Shown: positions 43,369-51,862 of the stretch, piece after piece
Layout of the letters: each line of letters begins with the position of its first letter
Position numbering within the stretch: position 1 is the first letter of the stretch
The notes under the pieces: generated by a model
Databases searched by the model: none
Seen by the model: only the letters and a program-made list of their open reading frames with translations
Told to the model about the DNA's origin: nothing
Assembly: GCF_000685095.1 (NCBI RefSeq)
Contig: NZ_BAYE01000018.1
Location: 62,001-126,000 of the forward strand
DNA from: Paraburkholderia caledonica NBRC 102488
Lineage (GTDB): Bacteria; Pseudomonadota; Gammaproteobacteria; Burkholderiales; Burkholderiaceae
DNA length: 64,000 nucleotides
Reading direction: 5' to 3'
Translations under genes and position numbers: made by a program

Positions 43369-43992
43369 GTGAAGATCAAACCATTCAGCATTCTCTCAGC
43401 AACCGCCGTGGCGCTTCTCTTACTCAGCGGCGCCGCGCAGGCCGAGGGTCCCGGTGGACACGACAGCCACGAGGGACACGACGGACACGGCGGCCCACGC
43501 GGCCTTTGTTCGAACGCAACACTCAGAGGACCGTATGCATTTACCGGTCACGGTGAAATTATCGGATTGATAGGACCGAACAATAAAGTCGCTCCCTATG
43601 CGTCCACGTCGATTCTTGATGACGTCGCCCTCGTGACGTTCGATGGCACGGGCGGCTTCACGCGCACCGACTTCGGCATGATCGGCGGGCTGCCGAAAGG
43701 GGGCCTGACGACCTTCAATCCAAACCAGAACGGAACATACTCGGTGAACTCCGATTGCACCGGCACCATGAAAATCATTTATACCGCCGGAGGAGCCGTG
43801 CCGGCGGGTGTCGAGACTGACCTGAACATGGTCATCGCTGCGGATGGGACGCTCGTCGAATCCGTTGTTTACAGGGCGGTCACTGTCTCGGGCTCGAGCG
43901 GAGACGGCTCGGTAACGTGCCCGCAGTATTGCGAGCAAGCTGTGCAAGAAAATTTCGAGGGGAAGAAGATCGTTGTCTACGGCTTCCGCTAA
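43369..43992 (+). CDS. Secreted protein with a Gly/His-rich N-terminus
   Basis: A 207-residue exported protein. The GTG at 43369 has AAGGAG 6 bases upstream and gives a signal peptide (FSILSATAVALLLLSGAAQA). The mature N-terminus is GGHDSHEGHDGHGG, six His in a short stretch, likely able to bind metal. Then comes a domain of about 170 residues with the CSNATLRGPYAFTGHGEI opening and NGTYSVNSDCTGTMKI, seen in secreted proteins of unknown role in Burkholderia and Acidobacteria. Four Cys may form disulfides. No close partner gene is present. Confidence 0.75.
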   Translation: MKIKPFSILSATAVALLLLSGAAQAEGPGGHDSHEGHDGHGGPRGLCSNATLRGPYAFTGHGEIIGLIGPNNKVAPYASTSILDDVALVTFDGTGGFTRTDFGMIGGLPKGGLTTFNPNQNGTYSVNSDCTGTMKIIYTAGGAVPAGVETDLNMVIAADGTLVESVVYRAVTVSGSSGDGSVTCPQYCEQAVQENFEGKKIVVYGFR

Positions 43993-44375
43993 TCGGGCTC
44001 CAGATGGGCTCGCGCTTGCTGAGGCGCTTGCCATGAGCGGCGCTGAGCCCGGCCTTGGGCGAAAGTTCCTGGTCCTTTAATTCCGCACCGTCTGCCTGAC
44101 GATGGGGTCGCTTCCTCGACCTCTCGCACTCATCTAAATTTTTGTGCAACCCCGGCGAAATACAGCCAGGTGAAAGTCAACGTTCACGGACTCGACGCAA
44201 TCACGTTGCACATTGATGGTCCGGCAGGTTGTTGTGTTACCCATCATCGCGGGGAGACGGCGATCACGGCAGGCACAATGAGGTTGAACATGTGCTTCTC
44301 GTCAGCTTCGACGGTTTGCACGAGTCGTAGATAGCTTGAAGCGAAATCGCCTTTGCAACATCGACGAGCCAGAAC
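43993..44375. other. Intergenic region between convergent genes
   Basis: 383 bases between the stop of the His-rich protein and the stop of the MocR regulator. I see no gene, clear terminator or repeat. Confidence 0.4.
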
Positions 44376-45797
44376 TCAGATCGTCCCGAACAACGCCCTC
44401 GGCCGATCCTTTAGCGTCCCCGCCAGCAATCGCAACGCGCTCACGAGCTGATCGCGGCTCGATGCACACGCGAGATTGATACGCACGCCGTGCTCGATTT
44501 CCGAGCGATCCACGGCGAACGCCGACGACGGCATGACCACCACGCCGCGCGCCTTCGCGTTGGCGGCAAAATCATCGGCGCGCCAGGGCGGTGGCAGCTT
44601 GAGCCAGACGAACATGCAGGCGGGATCGGTCTGTAGCAACGACTGCGGCAACAGCTCTCGCGCGAGCGCCTGACGCGCGCGAATCTCTGCGAGTTGCGCA
44701 TCCATGATGTGGCGCGCGGTACCGTCCTCGATCCAGATCGACGCGATCAGCATGGACATCGGCGCGGGCATCCACGCGGTAGTGCGCACGGCCTCCGCGC
44801 ACAGCGCGGAACTGTCGGGCGGACTCGCCAGATAGCCGAGCCGCAGCCCGGGCGCGAGAATCTTCGACGTCGCGGCGATATGGAAGGTCAGCTCCGGACA
44901 CAGGCTCGCGAGTGTCGGCAGACGCTGAGACACCAGTGGTCCATATACGTCGTCTTCGATGATCGCGACACCGTGCCTGCGCGCGATATCCACGAGCGCC
45001 ATCCGGCGTTCGAGACTCATCGTCGTGACAGTCGGATTCTGCAGATTGGGCACCGTGAAGATCGCCTTCACCGGCATGCGTCGGCATGCGGCGTCGATCT
45101 CATCTGTCAGCAGTCCGTCGGCGTCGCTCGGAATTCCGACGATCTCGAACTGGAACACGGGCGCAAGCGCCTTCAGCCCGTAGTAGGTGAGCCGGTCGGC
45201 GAGGATCACGCCGTCCGTGCCGATCAGACTGTTCAGCACGGCATACAGGCCATGCTGCGCGCCGCTCGTGACGACCACGTGCGCGGCATCCGGCGTAAAT
45301 CCGGGCGCCGCCATCCAGCGTGCGCCAGCCGCGCGCGCCCATTCAGGGCCTTGTGGCGGCTGATATTCCTGCAATTGCGCATAGCGTGGATCGCGCGGCA
45401 ACTCGGCAAGCGTGCGCGCTAGACACTCCAGAAATTCGCCCGTGGCCGGCCGGTTCACCGTCAGGTCGATGGCGGCATTGTTCGTCGCGCGCGCTGGTTC
45501 AACGCTCGGCATCGCGCCGCCCGTCACTAGCGAGCCGCGCCGCTTGCTCCCGATCACCAGCCCGCGCAACTGCAATTCCTTGTAGGCACGCGACACCGTC
45601 GACACGTTGATGCCCAGTTCAGTCGCCAGTTGCCGCTGGGGCGGCAGACGGCTGCCGGGCGGATAGATGCCGCTGCGGATTTCGCTCTCGATCGAGCTTG
45701 ACACTTCGATGTAGGTCGATCGCTTTGCCTGCTCCGGCGCGCCGTTGGCCGCGCGGGCTGCGTCTTTGCCAGAAGCCATAAGATCAACTGTCTCCAT
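44376..45797 (-). CDS. MocR/GntR-type regulator with aminotransferase domain
   Basis: A 473-residue MocR protein: N-terminal GntR winged helix (about 25-95, IRSGIYPPGSRLPPQRQLATELGINVSTVSRAYKEL) and a class I aminotransferase-like domain with the PLP lysine in HIAATSKILAPGLRLGYL near residue 310 and TVPNLQNPTVTTM near residue 258. MocR proteins use PLP or an aldimine as effector and often control amino-acid or vitamin B6 genes. The ATG at 45797 is chosen by position; another in-frame ATG (45779) follows GGAGA. It is divergent from an amino-acid permease remnant, and CACACAA repeats lie between. Confidence 0.88.
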   Translation of the reverse strand: METVDLMASGKDAARAANGAPEQAKRSTYIEVSSSIESEIRSGIYPPGSRLPPQRQLATELGINVSTVSRAYKELQLRGLVIGSKRRGSLVTGGAMPSVEPARATNNAAIDLTVNRPATGEFLECLARTLAELPRDPRYAQLQEYQPPQGPEWARAAGARWMAAPGFTPDAAHVVVTSGAQHGLYAVLNSLIGTDGVILADRLTYYGLKALAPVFQFEIVGIPSDADGLLTDEIDAACRRMPVKAIFTVPNLQNPTVTTMSLERRMALVDIARRHGVAIIEDDVYGPLVSQRLPTLASLCPELTFHIAATSKILAPGLRLGYLASPPDSSALCAEAVRTTAWMPAPMSMLIASIWIEDGTARHIMDAQLAEIRARQALARELLPQSLLQTDPACMFVWLKLPPPWRADDFAANAKARGVVVMPSSAFAVDRSEIEHGVRINLACASSRDQLVSALRLLAGTLKDRPRALFGTI

Positions 45798-45941
45798 ACA
45801 AACCGGCTTTGTCCGCAATTGTGCGGAGGTGTGGCGATTCTATACCAGACAGGCCCGAGCGTATGCCTTCCTGACGATCCCAACGTCGCGGCGGATCGGG
45901 GCGAAGATTGTGCCCGCCTGATCCAGGGAAAGTGCCAGGAC

Positions 45942-45984
45942 CACACAACAAGCGTTTTAATTGCACACAAAAAATTATTGTGTG
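45942..45984. promoter_or_regulatory. CACACAA repeats, candidate MocR operator
   Basis: CACACAA occurs at 45942-45948 and 45964-45970, 22 bases apart (two helical turns), and TTGTGTG at 45978-45984 completes an inverted pair with the second copy. All lie in the divergent region of the MocR regulator. MocR sites are often such direct plus inverted repeats. Confidence 0.5.
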
Positions 45985-46070
45985 ATCCTAGTTGTCAGAG
46001 TTTGTCTGGTGGTGAGCGTGTCGCGACGCCGCCCGGCATCGTCCAGGAATCAGCCAGCAGGAGTGTTCCA

Positions 46071-46292
46071 GTGCGTGTTACGCATCCCACGGTCTCCGAC
46101 GCTACGCCCAAACTCGGCGCGGCTTTACGTCAACGGCACGTCACGATGATCGCGCTCGGCGGAATCATCGGCGCGGGCCTGCGGCTGTTTCCGTGGCTCT
46201 CGCATGCGGTGGCGATCGCGATGGTCGGCGTGCCGGCCGCAACGGGCTACCTGTCTCCGATCGGTGAACAGGCAATGGAAGGACGCAAGTAA
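46071..46292 (+). pseudogene. Amino-acid permease remnant (internal deletion)
   Basis: A 73-codon frame from GTG 46071 with AGGAG 7 bases upstream. The first part, LGAALRQRHVTMIALGGIIGAGL, is the N-terminus of APC-family amino-acid permeases; it passes straight into LRLFPWLSHAVAIAMVG, which resembles the last-helix region. About 400 residues between are missing, in frame. The stop overlaps the next ATG (TAATG), so it is still a possible leader for the flavoprotein gene. Confidence 0.65.
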
Positions 46293-47527
46293 TGTCTGAG
46301 ATCGCCATCATCGGCGCGGGATTTATCGGCCTTGCCAGCGCTGCTTCATTGATGCGCGACGGACATCGGGTCACGCTGTTCGATCCGTCCGGCGTCGGGC
46401 AAGGCGCATCGTTCGGCAACGCAGGGACGTTCGCGCATTACGCGTGCATTCCGGTGAACAACCCGTCTGTGTTCCGTGACCTGCCGCGCTACCTGTTTTC
46501 GGGCGACAGCCCGTTCAGGCTGCGTTATCAGTACCTGCCGCACCTGGTGCCGTGGCTCGCGCGCTTCATGTTGAGTTCGCTGCCGCGCCGCTATGAGGCG
46601 AGTGCGGGCGCGCTCGCTGCGCTGCTCGCGCAAGCGCAGGAAGGCTATGCGCCGTTGCTGGCGAATGCCGAACTCGCCCGCTTCGTGCGATCACGTGAAT
46701 GCCTGTATCTCTACTCCAGCGCAGCTTCGTTCGACGCGGCGCGTCCCGCGCTCGATCTACGCAAGAAACTCGGTGTCATTTTCGACGTGCTGGGCGGCAA
46801 CGATATTCGCGCGCTCGAACCATCGCTCGCGCCGATTTTCGAGCGCGGCGTGCTGTTCAGCGACAGCTGGCATTTCTCGGATCCGCAAGGCTTCCTGCAA
46901 GCGCTTTTTGAGCAACTGGCGGCGCAGGGACTGACGCTGCAGCGTTCAACTGTCAGCGCGGTGCAGCCTTCCGGCGATGGCGCGAGCGTGACGGCCGACG
47001 GAGTCACGCGGCGCTTTGGCCATGTCGTCATCGCTACGGGTGCGCGCTCAGCGCAGTTCGCACGGCAATGCGGCGATGTGGTGCCGCTCGACACCGAGCG
47101 CGGCTATCACGTGCGTTACCCGGGCGCGCAGCAACTCATTTCGCGGCCTGTCGGCTGGGCCGAGCGAGGTTTTTACATGACGCCGATGAGCGACGGCATC
47201 CGCGTCGCGGGAACCGTCGAACTGGGCGGCTTCAGCGACACGCGCAACCGCTCGTTGCTCGACCTGTTGACGTTCTCATCGCGACGCGCGTTGCCTCTGC
47301 TCGAAACGCCGGACACCAGTTGGCTTGGCTTTCGTCCCACCTTGCCCGACGGTGTGCCGGTGCTCGCGCGCTCGCGTGCAAGCGAGCGTGTGATCTATGC
47401 ATTCGGTCACCAGCATCTTGGGCTCACGCTGGCCGGCGTGAGCGGGCGAATCGTCGCGGACCTGGTTGCGCGTCGTGCGCCTCCGCTTGATCTTGCGCCA
47501 TATGCGGCGACGCGTTTTGGCATTTAG
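46292..47527 (+). CDS. DadA-like FAD-dependent D-amino-acid oxidoreductase
   Basis: A 411-residue flavoprotein of the DAO family. SEIAIIGAGFIGLASAASLMRDGHRVTLFD is the FAD-binding beta-alpha-beta unit, GQGASFGNAGTFAHYACIPV is the DadA-type second motif, and APPLDLAPYAATRFGI closes it like D-amino-acid dehydrogenase small subunits; FGHQHLGLTLAGVSGRIVADLV near the end contacts FAD. It would oxidise a D-amino acid, passing electrons to the quinone pool. The ATG overlaps the stop of the permease remnant. MocR control of this gene is likely by position. Confidence 0.85.
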   Translation: MSEIAIIGAGFIGLASAASLMRDGHRVTLFDPSGVGQGASFGNAGTFAHYACIPVNNPSVFRDLPRYLFSGDSPFRLRYQYLPHLVPWLARFMLSSLPRRYEASAGALAALLAQAQEGYAPLLANAELARFVRSRECLYLYSSAASFDAARPALDLRKKLGVIFDVLGGNDIRALEPSLAPIFERGVLFSDSWHFSDPQGFLQALFEQLAAQGLTLQRSTVSAVQPSGDGASVTADGVTRRFGHVVIATGARSAQFARQCGDVVPLDTERGYHVRYPGAQQLISRPVGWAERGFYMTPMSDGIRVAGTVELGGFSDTRNRSLLDLLTFSSRRALPLLETPDTSWLGFRPTLPDGVPVLARSRASERVIYAFGHQHLGLTLAGVSGRIVADLVARRAPPLDLAPYAATRFGI

Positions 47528-47675
47528 CGAAGGACCAGACTGCGGACAACTCACCCGACACAGCAGCGACAGGCTTCAGTTTCATCTATCCATACGTGGG
47601 ACGGTTTCGACGCGTCGCGCATCGAACCGCTCGTTCAACATAACGCGCGACGTGACATCTCGCAAGGAGCTCATC

Positions 47676-48827
47676 ATGAATCGCCGCAACTGGCTGTTGA
47701 ATTTTGCCGTCTGCCTACTCGGCGCGCAGACGCCGTTCGCGTCGGCAGCCGATCCGGAAGTCGTCAAGATCGGCTTTGTCGGGCCATTAACGGGCCCTGT
47801 TGCACGGGTTGGGAAAGACCTGCAGTACGGCGCGCAACTGGCGATTGACGAAGAAAACGCACGACATCCGACCGTCGGCGGGAAGCCCGTCAAATTCGTG
47901 CTCGACGTGCAGGACGATCAGGCCGATCCGCGCGTTGCGATCCAGGTCGCGCAGAAGCTGGTCGACGATGGCGTGGTCGGCGTAATAGGCCATTACAACT
48001 CGGGTTGCAGCATTCCGGCGTCGACGGTCTATCACCAGGCAAATGTTGCGATGATCACGCCGGGCTCGACCAATCCGCAATTGACCAAGCAGGGCTACAA
48101 GAACGTGTTTCGCACGATGGGCCACGATGGCATCGGCGGTGTGGTCGCAGGACATTTCGTGGTGGAGCAGATGAAGGCGAAGCGAATCGGCATCATTGAC
48201 GACCGCACGGCGTTCGGCCAGGGCCTCGCGGACGCCTTCGAGAAAGGCGCGAAGGAAGCGAACGGCAACATCGTAGTTCGCGAATTTACGAACGACAAAG
48301 CGGTCGATTTTCGCGCCATCCTGACAACGTTGAAAAGCAGGAACGTCGATCTGATTTTCTTCGGCGGTCTCGATGAACAGGGCGCAATGCTGATCAAGCA
48401 GATGCGCTCTCTGGGCATGAACGCGCAACTCTTCGGCGCGGGCGCGTTGAAGAGCAATGCGTTCCTGCAGATCGCCGGCACGGCGGGCGACGGCACGCAG
48501 GATCTGGAACCCGGTCCCGCGCTCGACAAGCAGCCGGCTGCGCTCGAGTTCGGCAAGCGTTACAAGGCACGCTTCAATCAGGACGTGGAACTGTACGCGC
48601 CGTTTTCGTATGATGCGGCGCTCGCGATGCTGAAGGCAATTCACACAGCGAATTCGCTCGACCGCTCGAAGATCGTCGATAGTCTGTCCAAGGTCAACGT
48701 CACGGGCGTGACCGGACAGATCGCGTTCGACCCGTATGGCGATCTGATCAAGCCGCCGTACACGCTGTTCCAGGTTCAACAGGGTCAATGGAAGAGCATG
48801 AAAACGCTGGGAGGGAGCGGCGCCTGA
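47676..48827 (+). CDS. Branched-chain-type amino-acid ABC binding protein (LivK-like)
   Basis: A 383-residue periplasmic protein with a signal peptide (MNRRNWLLNFAVCLLGAQTPFASA) and the LivK/LivJ fold: VKIGFVGPLTGPVARVGKDLQYGAQLAIDE, VVGVIGHYNSGCSIPASTVY and GVTGQIAFDPYGD. The GHYNSGCSIPAS loop normally binds the amino-acid carboxylate. The ATG at 47676 has AAGGAG 7 bases upstream. No permease or ATPase gene is beside it, so it must borrow a transporter encoded elsewhere; the permease remnant nearby may be a trace of lost transport genes. Confidence 0.9.
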   Translation: MNRRNWLLNFAVCLLGAQTPFASAADPEVVKIGFVGPLTGPVARVGKDLQYGAQLAIDEENARHPTVGGKPVKFVLDVQDDQADPRVAIQVAQKLVDDGVVGVIGHYNSGCSIPASTVYHQANVAMITPGSTNPQLTKQGYKNVFRTMGHDGIGGVVAGHFVVEQMKAKRIGIIDDRTAFGQGLADAFEKGAKEANGNIVVREFTNDKAVDFRAILTTLKSRNVDLIFFGGLDEQGAMLIKQMRSLGMNAQLFGAGALKSNAFLQIAGTAGDGTQDLEPGPALDKQPAALEFGKRYKARFNQDVELYAPFSYDAALAMLKAIHTANSLDRSKIVDSLSKVNVTGVTGQIAFDPYGDLIKPPYTLFQVQQGQWKSMKTLGGSGA

Positions 48828-49004
48828 AATGCGCAATTACATCGCGAGCGCACAGCGGCTTCCCGAGTATTGCAGCAAGAATCGGGGGCTGCTGACTGCT
48901 TGTGTCGATACGTTCAGGCGGAGAGAGGCGATCGTGCTTCTCTTTTTCGGGTCTGCTCGCAGTTCACCGTGTCCGCGAACAGCCAGGCGTGGCGGTGAGA
49001 AAAG

Positions 49005-49913
49005 TTACTCGTCCAACGAGGACGCCTGCGCAATGTCCTTATATGGCTTGCCCGACTCGAGTTCTTTCATCGTCTCGACGGGCTTTTTGTAGTACTTGTC
49101 CAGAACGGCCTGGGCCGTGGCCGGAGACGGCGGCTCAGAATTGCGTCGTTCAGGGGCCTGCCGCCTGATAGTGGATGCATCGGCTCTGCTCTGCCCGTCG
49201 AGCGGCTTGCCCTCGATAGTCTGGTTGTCCCCGAACTTACCAAAGCGACTCAGCCGTTCGACCTCGGAGGAAGAACCGCCATCACTGCGCTTGACGCGCG
49301 CATAGGAGCCGCCGAACTCGCCGGGCTGGCCAGGAAGATCCGACTGATTCAGCGAATGTATGCCGCCAGGCGGGTGATATTCGACTTCATTCGATCCAAG
49401 CGGTCTGGTTGGCTTGGGTGGCTTGGGCGCACTGCCCAATTTCTGCTGGCCGAGGGCCTTCTCAAGTTTCTTTCCTCCCAGTTGCTGATTCTTCTCCTTA
49501 AAGGCGCTGACATCCGCTTCATGTTTTGTCAGCTTAGCCTGATGTTCTGCGTTCCGCTGAGCCATCTCATCAGCGGAGAACTTGTGCGTATATGTGCTCT
49601 TGACGACAAAGCCGCCACCCTCCTGGAACGGAACGTCCTTATGTCCCCTTCCCCCTTCGAGTTTCGGCTGCAGCTTGGTCTCGACACCCACATTTCCGCT
49701 GCCTTTGAACTTCTGCGCGGCCTCTGCAACGCGGAACAGGCGACCAGCAGAAGCGCGCGGACTGGTTGGTGAAGGCGGCAAGGCGGCCAGCGCCGGATTC
49801 CTGGCGCGCGCCGACGGTGATGCACTCAACGGCTCGGACGAGCCCTTGGACGAACGTTGCGTGACGCTCGACGTGTTGATCGTCAAATTCGGTTTCGTTT
49901 TAATACTGGACAC
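49005..49913 (-). CDS. Hypothetical Ser-rich disordered protein (possible type III effector)
   Basis: A 302-residue protein with no domain I recognise. The first 50 residues are Ser-rich (13 Ser) with a single acidic residue, the composition of type III secretion signals. The rest is hydrophilic and Pro/Gly/Lys-rich, with a possible coiled stretch (DEMAQRNAEHQAKLTKHEAD near residue 115), and no signal peptide or membrane helix. The GTG at 49913 has AAGGAG 6 bases upstream. A TTCG-N16-CTCG pair lies about 100 bases upstream (50038-50015), one base off the hrpII-box pattern. No secretion genes are in the window, so the role is only suggested. Confidence 0.6.
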   Translation of the reverse strand: MSSIKTKPNLTINTSSVTQRSSKGSSEPLSASPSARARNPALAALPPSPTSPRASAGRLFRVAEAAQKFKGSGNVGVETKLQPKLEGGRGHKDVPFQEGGGFVVKSTYTHKFSADEMAQRNAEHQAKLTKHEADVSAFKEKNQQLGGKKLEKALGQQKLGSAPKPPKPTRPLGSNEVEYHPPGGIHSLNQSDLPGQPGEFGGSYARVKRSDGGSSSEVERLSRFGKFGDNQTIEGKPLDGQSRADASTIRRQAPERRNSEPPSPATAQAVLDKYYKKPVETMKELESGKPYKDIAQASSLDE

Positions 49914-50354
49914 AGCTAGCTCCTTGTTCGAGACGAGTCCTCCAGACAGTTCTGCAGTCTCAGCAGAGCGAGCGCAGACACGTGAGGGCGCGAGTCAAGA
50001 CTAGCGGACGTTGTCGAGATACGACGTGCAGCCGCGAAGCGCTCCACACAGACGCGAAGCAAACGCAACAGAGTTCGAAGCGTTTGCAGTGGATCGCGAT
50101 CCCGAACCTGGTCAACCCCGCAGGTTGGTCACACATCTGGGACGCACTGAACCGGACGGCAATACGCGAAATGCGACCCGAACGCATGCTTGAACAGCTT
50201 CGCCGCCCGTACACCTTCGCACATCGAACCGGCTATCGACCGGAAGGCTTCGATTGAAAATATAAGGTAGCGTCCGCTTTATTGTCCTTGTCAGATAGCT
50301 ACCAGCGCACGTCGCCCTGACAGATAAATAACGCACACTAACGCACAAGATCCG
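49914..50354. other. Intergenic region before the RpiR regulator
   Basis: 441 bases between divergent genes. It holds the weak hrpII-like pair (50015-50038, minus) and, just before the RpiR start, a short direct repeat AACGCACA-CT-AACGCACA. No gene is supported. Confidence 0.4.
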
Positions 50355-51233
50355 ATGCCCACTGCGTTCGCCCATACCGTCAAAGAGAGCTTTACGACGC
50401 TCACGCCGACGGCCAAGCGCATTGCCAGCTATATGCTGGCGAACCTCGACCGGCTCGGTCTTGAAACGGCCGATCAGATCGCACAGCAGACAGGAACGAG
50501 CGGCATTTCCGTTGGACGCTTTCTGCGCAGCGTCGGTTATCGCAATCTCGATGAGCTGAAGCGCGAATTACGCGGCGCGCAAACACGTCCCTGGTTCATT
50601 ACTGATCGCCTCGATGCCTATCGCAGCGAGCGCTGTCAAGAAGACACGCAAGGCACGAGTTCGGAAGGCGACTCACACGCACGGTCAATGGAGCTGGAGG
50701 TCGACGCCGTACGCTACGTCTACCAGCTCGCACGGAGCGAAGGATTTGGACGGGTCGCAGAGCGCGTTGCCACGGCTGACGCCGTGTATGTCGTCGGCAT
50801 TCAATCGACTCGCGGCATCTCGAATGCGTTTTTCAGCTACCTCGAATATCTGCGACCACGTGTGTTCTATTCCGACGGTATGTCGGGCTCGTATGTGGAT
50901 TCACTGAACTCCGAGTTTGCATCGCCCTACCTGATCGTGACGGACACGCGCGCCTATTCACGCATCGCACGCCGCTATTGCGAAGCCGCGACGCAGCGCG
51001 CCATCGCCTTCGCGCTCGTCACCGATCTCTATTGCCCCTGGGCGCGCGATTTCGATTGCGATCTGTTGCAAGTCAAGACGGACGTCGGCCAGTTCTGGGA
51101 CTCGCTTGCGCCGCTCACGTGTCTATTCAATCTTCTGCTGAGTTCAATTGTTGAATGTCTCGGCCCCGCCATCGACGGGCGCGTTGCGCGCAATCGCGAA
51201 CTGCAGCGCGAACTCGATCAATTCGAATTCTGA
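50355..51233 (+). CDS. RpiR-family transcriptional regulator
   Basis: A 292-residue regulator: N-terminal HTH-6 domain (about 1-75, LTPTAKRIASYMLANLDRLG, then SGISVGRFLRSVGYRNLDELK) and a C-terminal SIS domain (about 110-270, YVVGIQSTRGISNAFFSYLEYLRPRVFYSDGMSGSY). SIS domains bind phospho-sugars or sugar-like ligands such as muramyl compounds. It lies 5 bases before ddpX and heads the operon, so it probably controls it, perhaps sensing a cell-wall turnover product. No clear ribosome site is seen; repeats just upstream may be an operator. Confidence 0.88.
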   Translation: MPTAFAHTVKESFTTLTPTAKRIASYMLANLDRLGLETADQIAQQTGTSGISVGRFLRSVGYRNLDELKRELRGAQTRPWFITDRLDAYRSERCQEDTQGTSSEGDSHARSMELEVDAVRYVYQLARSEGFGRVAERVATADAVYVVGIQSTRGISNAFFSYLEYLRPRVFYSDGMSGSYVDSLNSEFASPYLIVTDTRAYSRIARRYCEAATQRAIAFALVTDLYCPWARDFDCDLLQVKTDVGQFWDSLAPLTCLFNLLLSSIVECLGPAIDGRVARNRELQRELDQFEF

Positions 51234-51238
51234 TAGCC

Positions 51239-51805
51239 ATGACCGACACTCCTCGCCTGATACCTATCACCCCCGACACACATCGAGTGGATATCGACCT
51301 CGTTTATGCGACGTCCCGCAACTTCACGGGCAAGCCGATCTACCGCGAAGCGCATTGCCTGCTGCTCGAACCCGCCGAAGCTGCATTGCGCAAAGCCGTC
51401 GAACTCGCGGACAGCGCAGGCATGACGTTGCGTATCTTCGACGCCTATCGGCCGCCGCAAGCGCAAAAGGTGCTGTGGGACTTTCTGCCCGACCCGACAT
51501 ATATCGCCGAACTGGGCCGTGGCTCGAATCATAGCCGTGGCACGGCCATCGACCTCACGCTGCTAGACGCCGACGGTCAACCGCTAGACATGGGCACTGG
51601 TTTCGACGAGATGGTGAAGGCTTCCGAGCATTTCCATCAAGGACTGCCGCAGTCTGTGCAGCGCAATCGCCTGCTGTTGTTGGGCATCATGCACGCGGCC
51701 GGCTTTGCGCATATCGCAAGCGAATGGTGGCATTACGAATTGCCTGGCTCGCGTGCGCTGCCGGTTATAGACAACAGCGAAAGCGGCCCGTTGAAGTTGA
51801 TGTGA
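51239..51805 (+). CDS. ddpX: D-alanyl-D-alanine dipeptidase (VanX/DdpX)
   Basis: A 188-residue zinc dipeptidase that splits D-Ala-D-Ala. Zinc ligands and catalytic residues are in SNHSRGTAIDLTLLD (His and Asp, near residue 101) and EWWHYELPG (catalytic Glu and third ligand His, near residue 163); RIFDAYRPPQAQ near residue 67 carries the Arg. No signal peptide, so it works on dipeptide taken up by the downstream ABC system. The ATG at 51239 starts 5 bases after the RpiR stop. Confidence 0.93.
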   Translation: MTDTPRLIPITPDTHRVDIDLVYATSRNFTGKPIYREAHCLLLEPAEAALRKAVELADSAGMTLRIFDAYRPPQAQKVLWDFLPDPTYIAELGRGSNHSRGTAIDLTLLDADGQPLDMGTGFDEMVKASEHFHQGLPQSVQRNRLLLLGIMHAAGFAHIASEWWHYELPGSRALPVIDNSESGPLKLM

Positions 51806-51862
51806 CCTGGTAGGTTCTGGCTGTCCGTTTGCAGGTTCTCTTCCTTTACATGCGGAGCAAGT

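Noticed and set aside
50015..50038. hrpII box upstream of the Ser-rich protein
   Set aside because: One mismatch (CTCG for TTCG) and no matching -10 at the expected distance; mentioned only as weak context.
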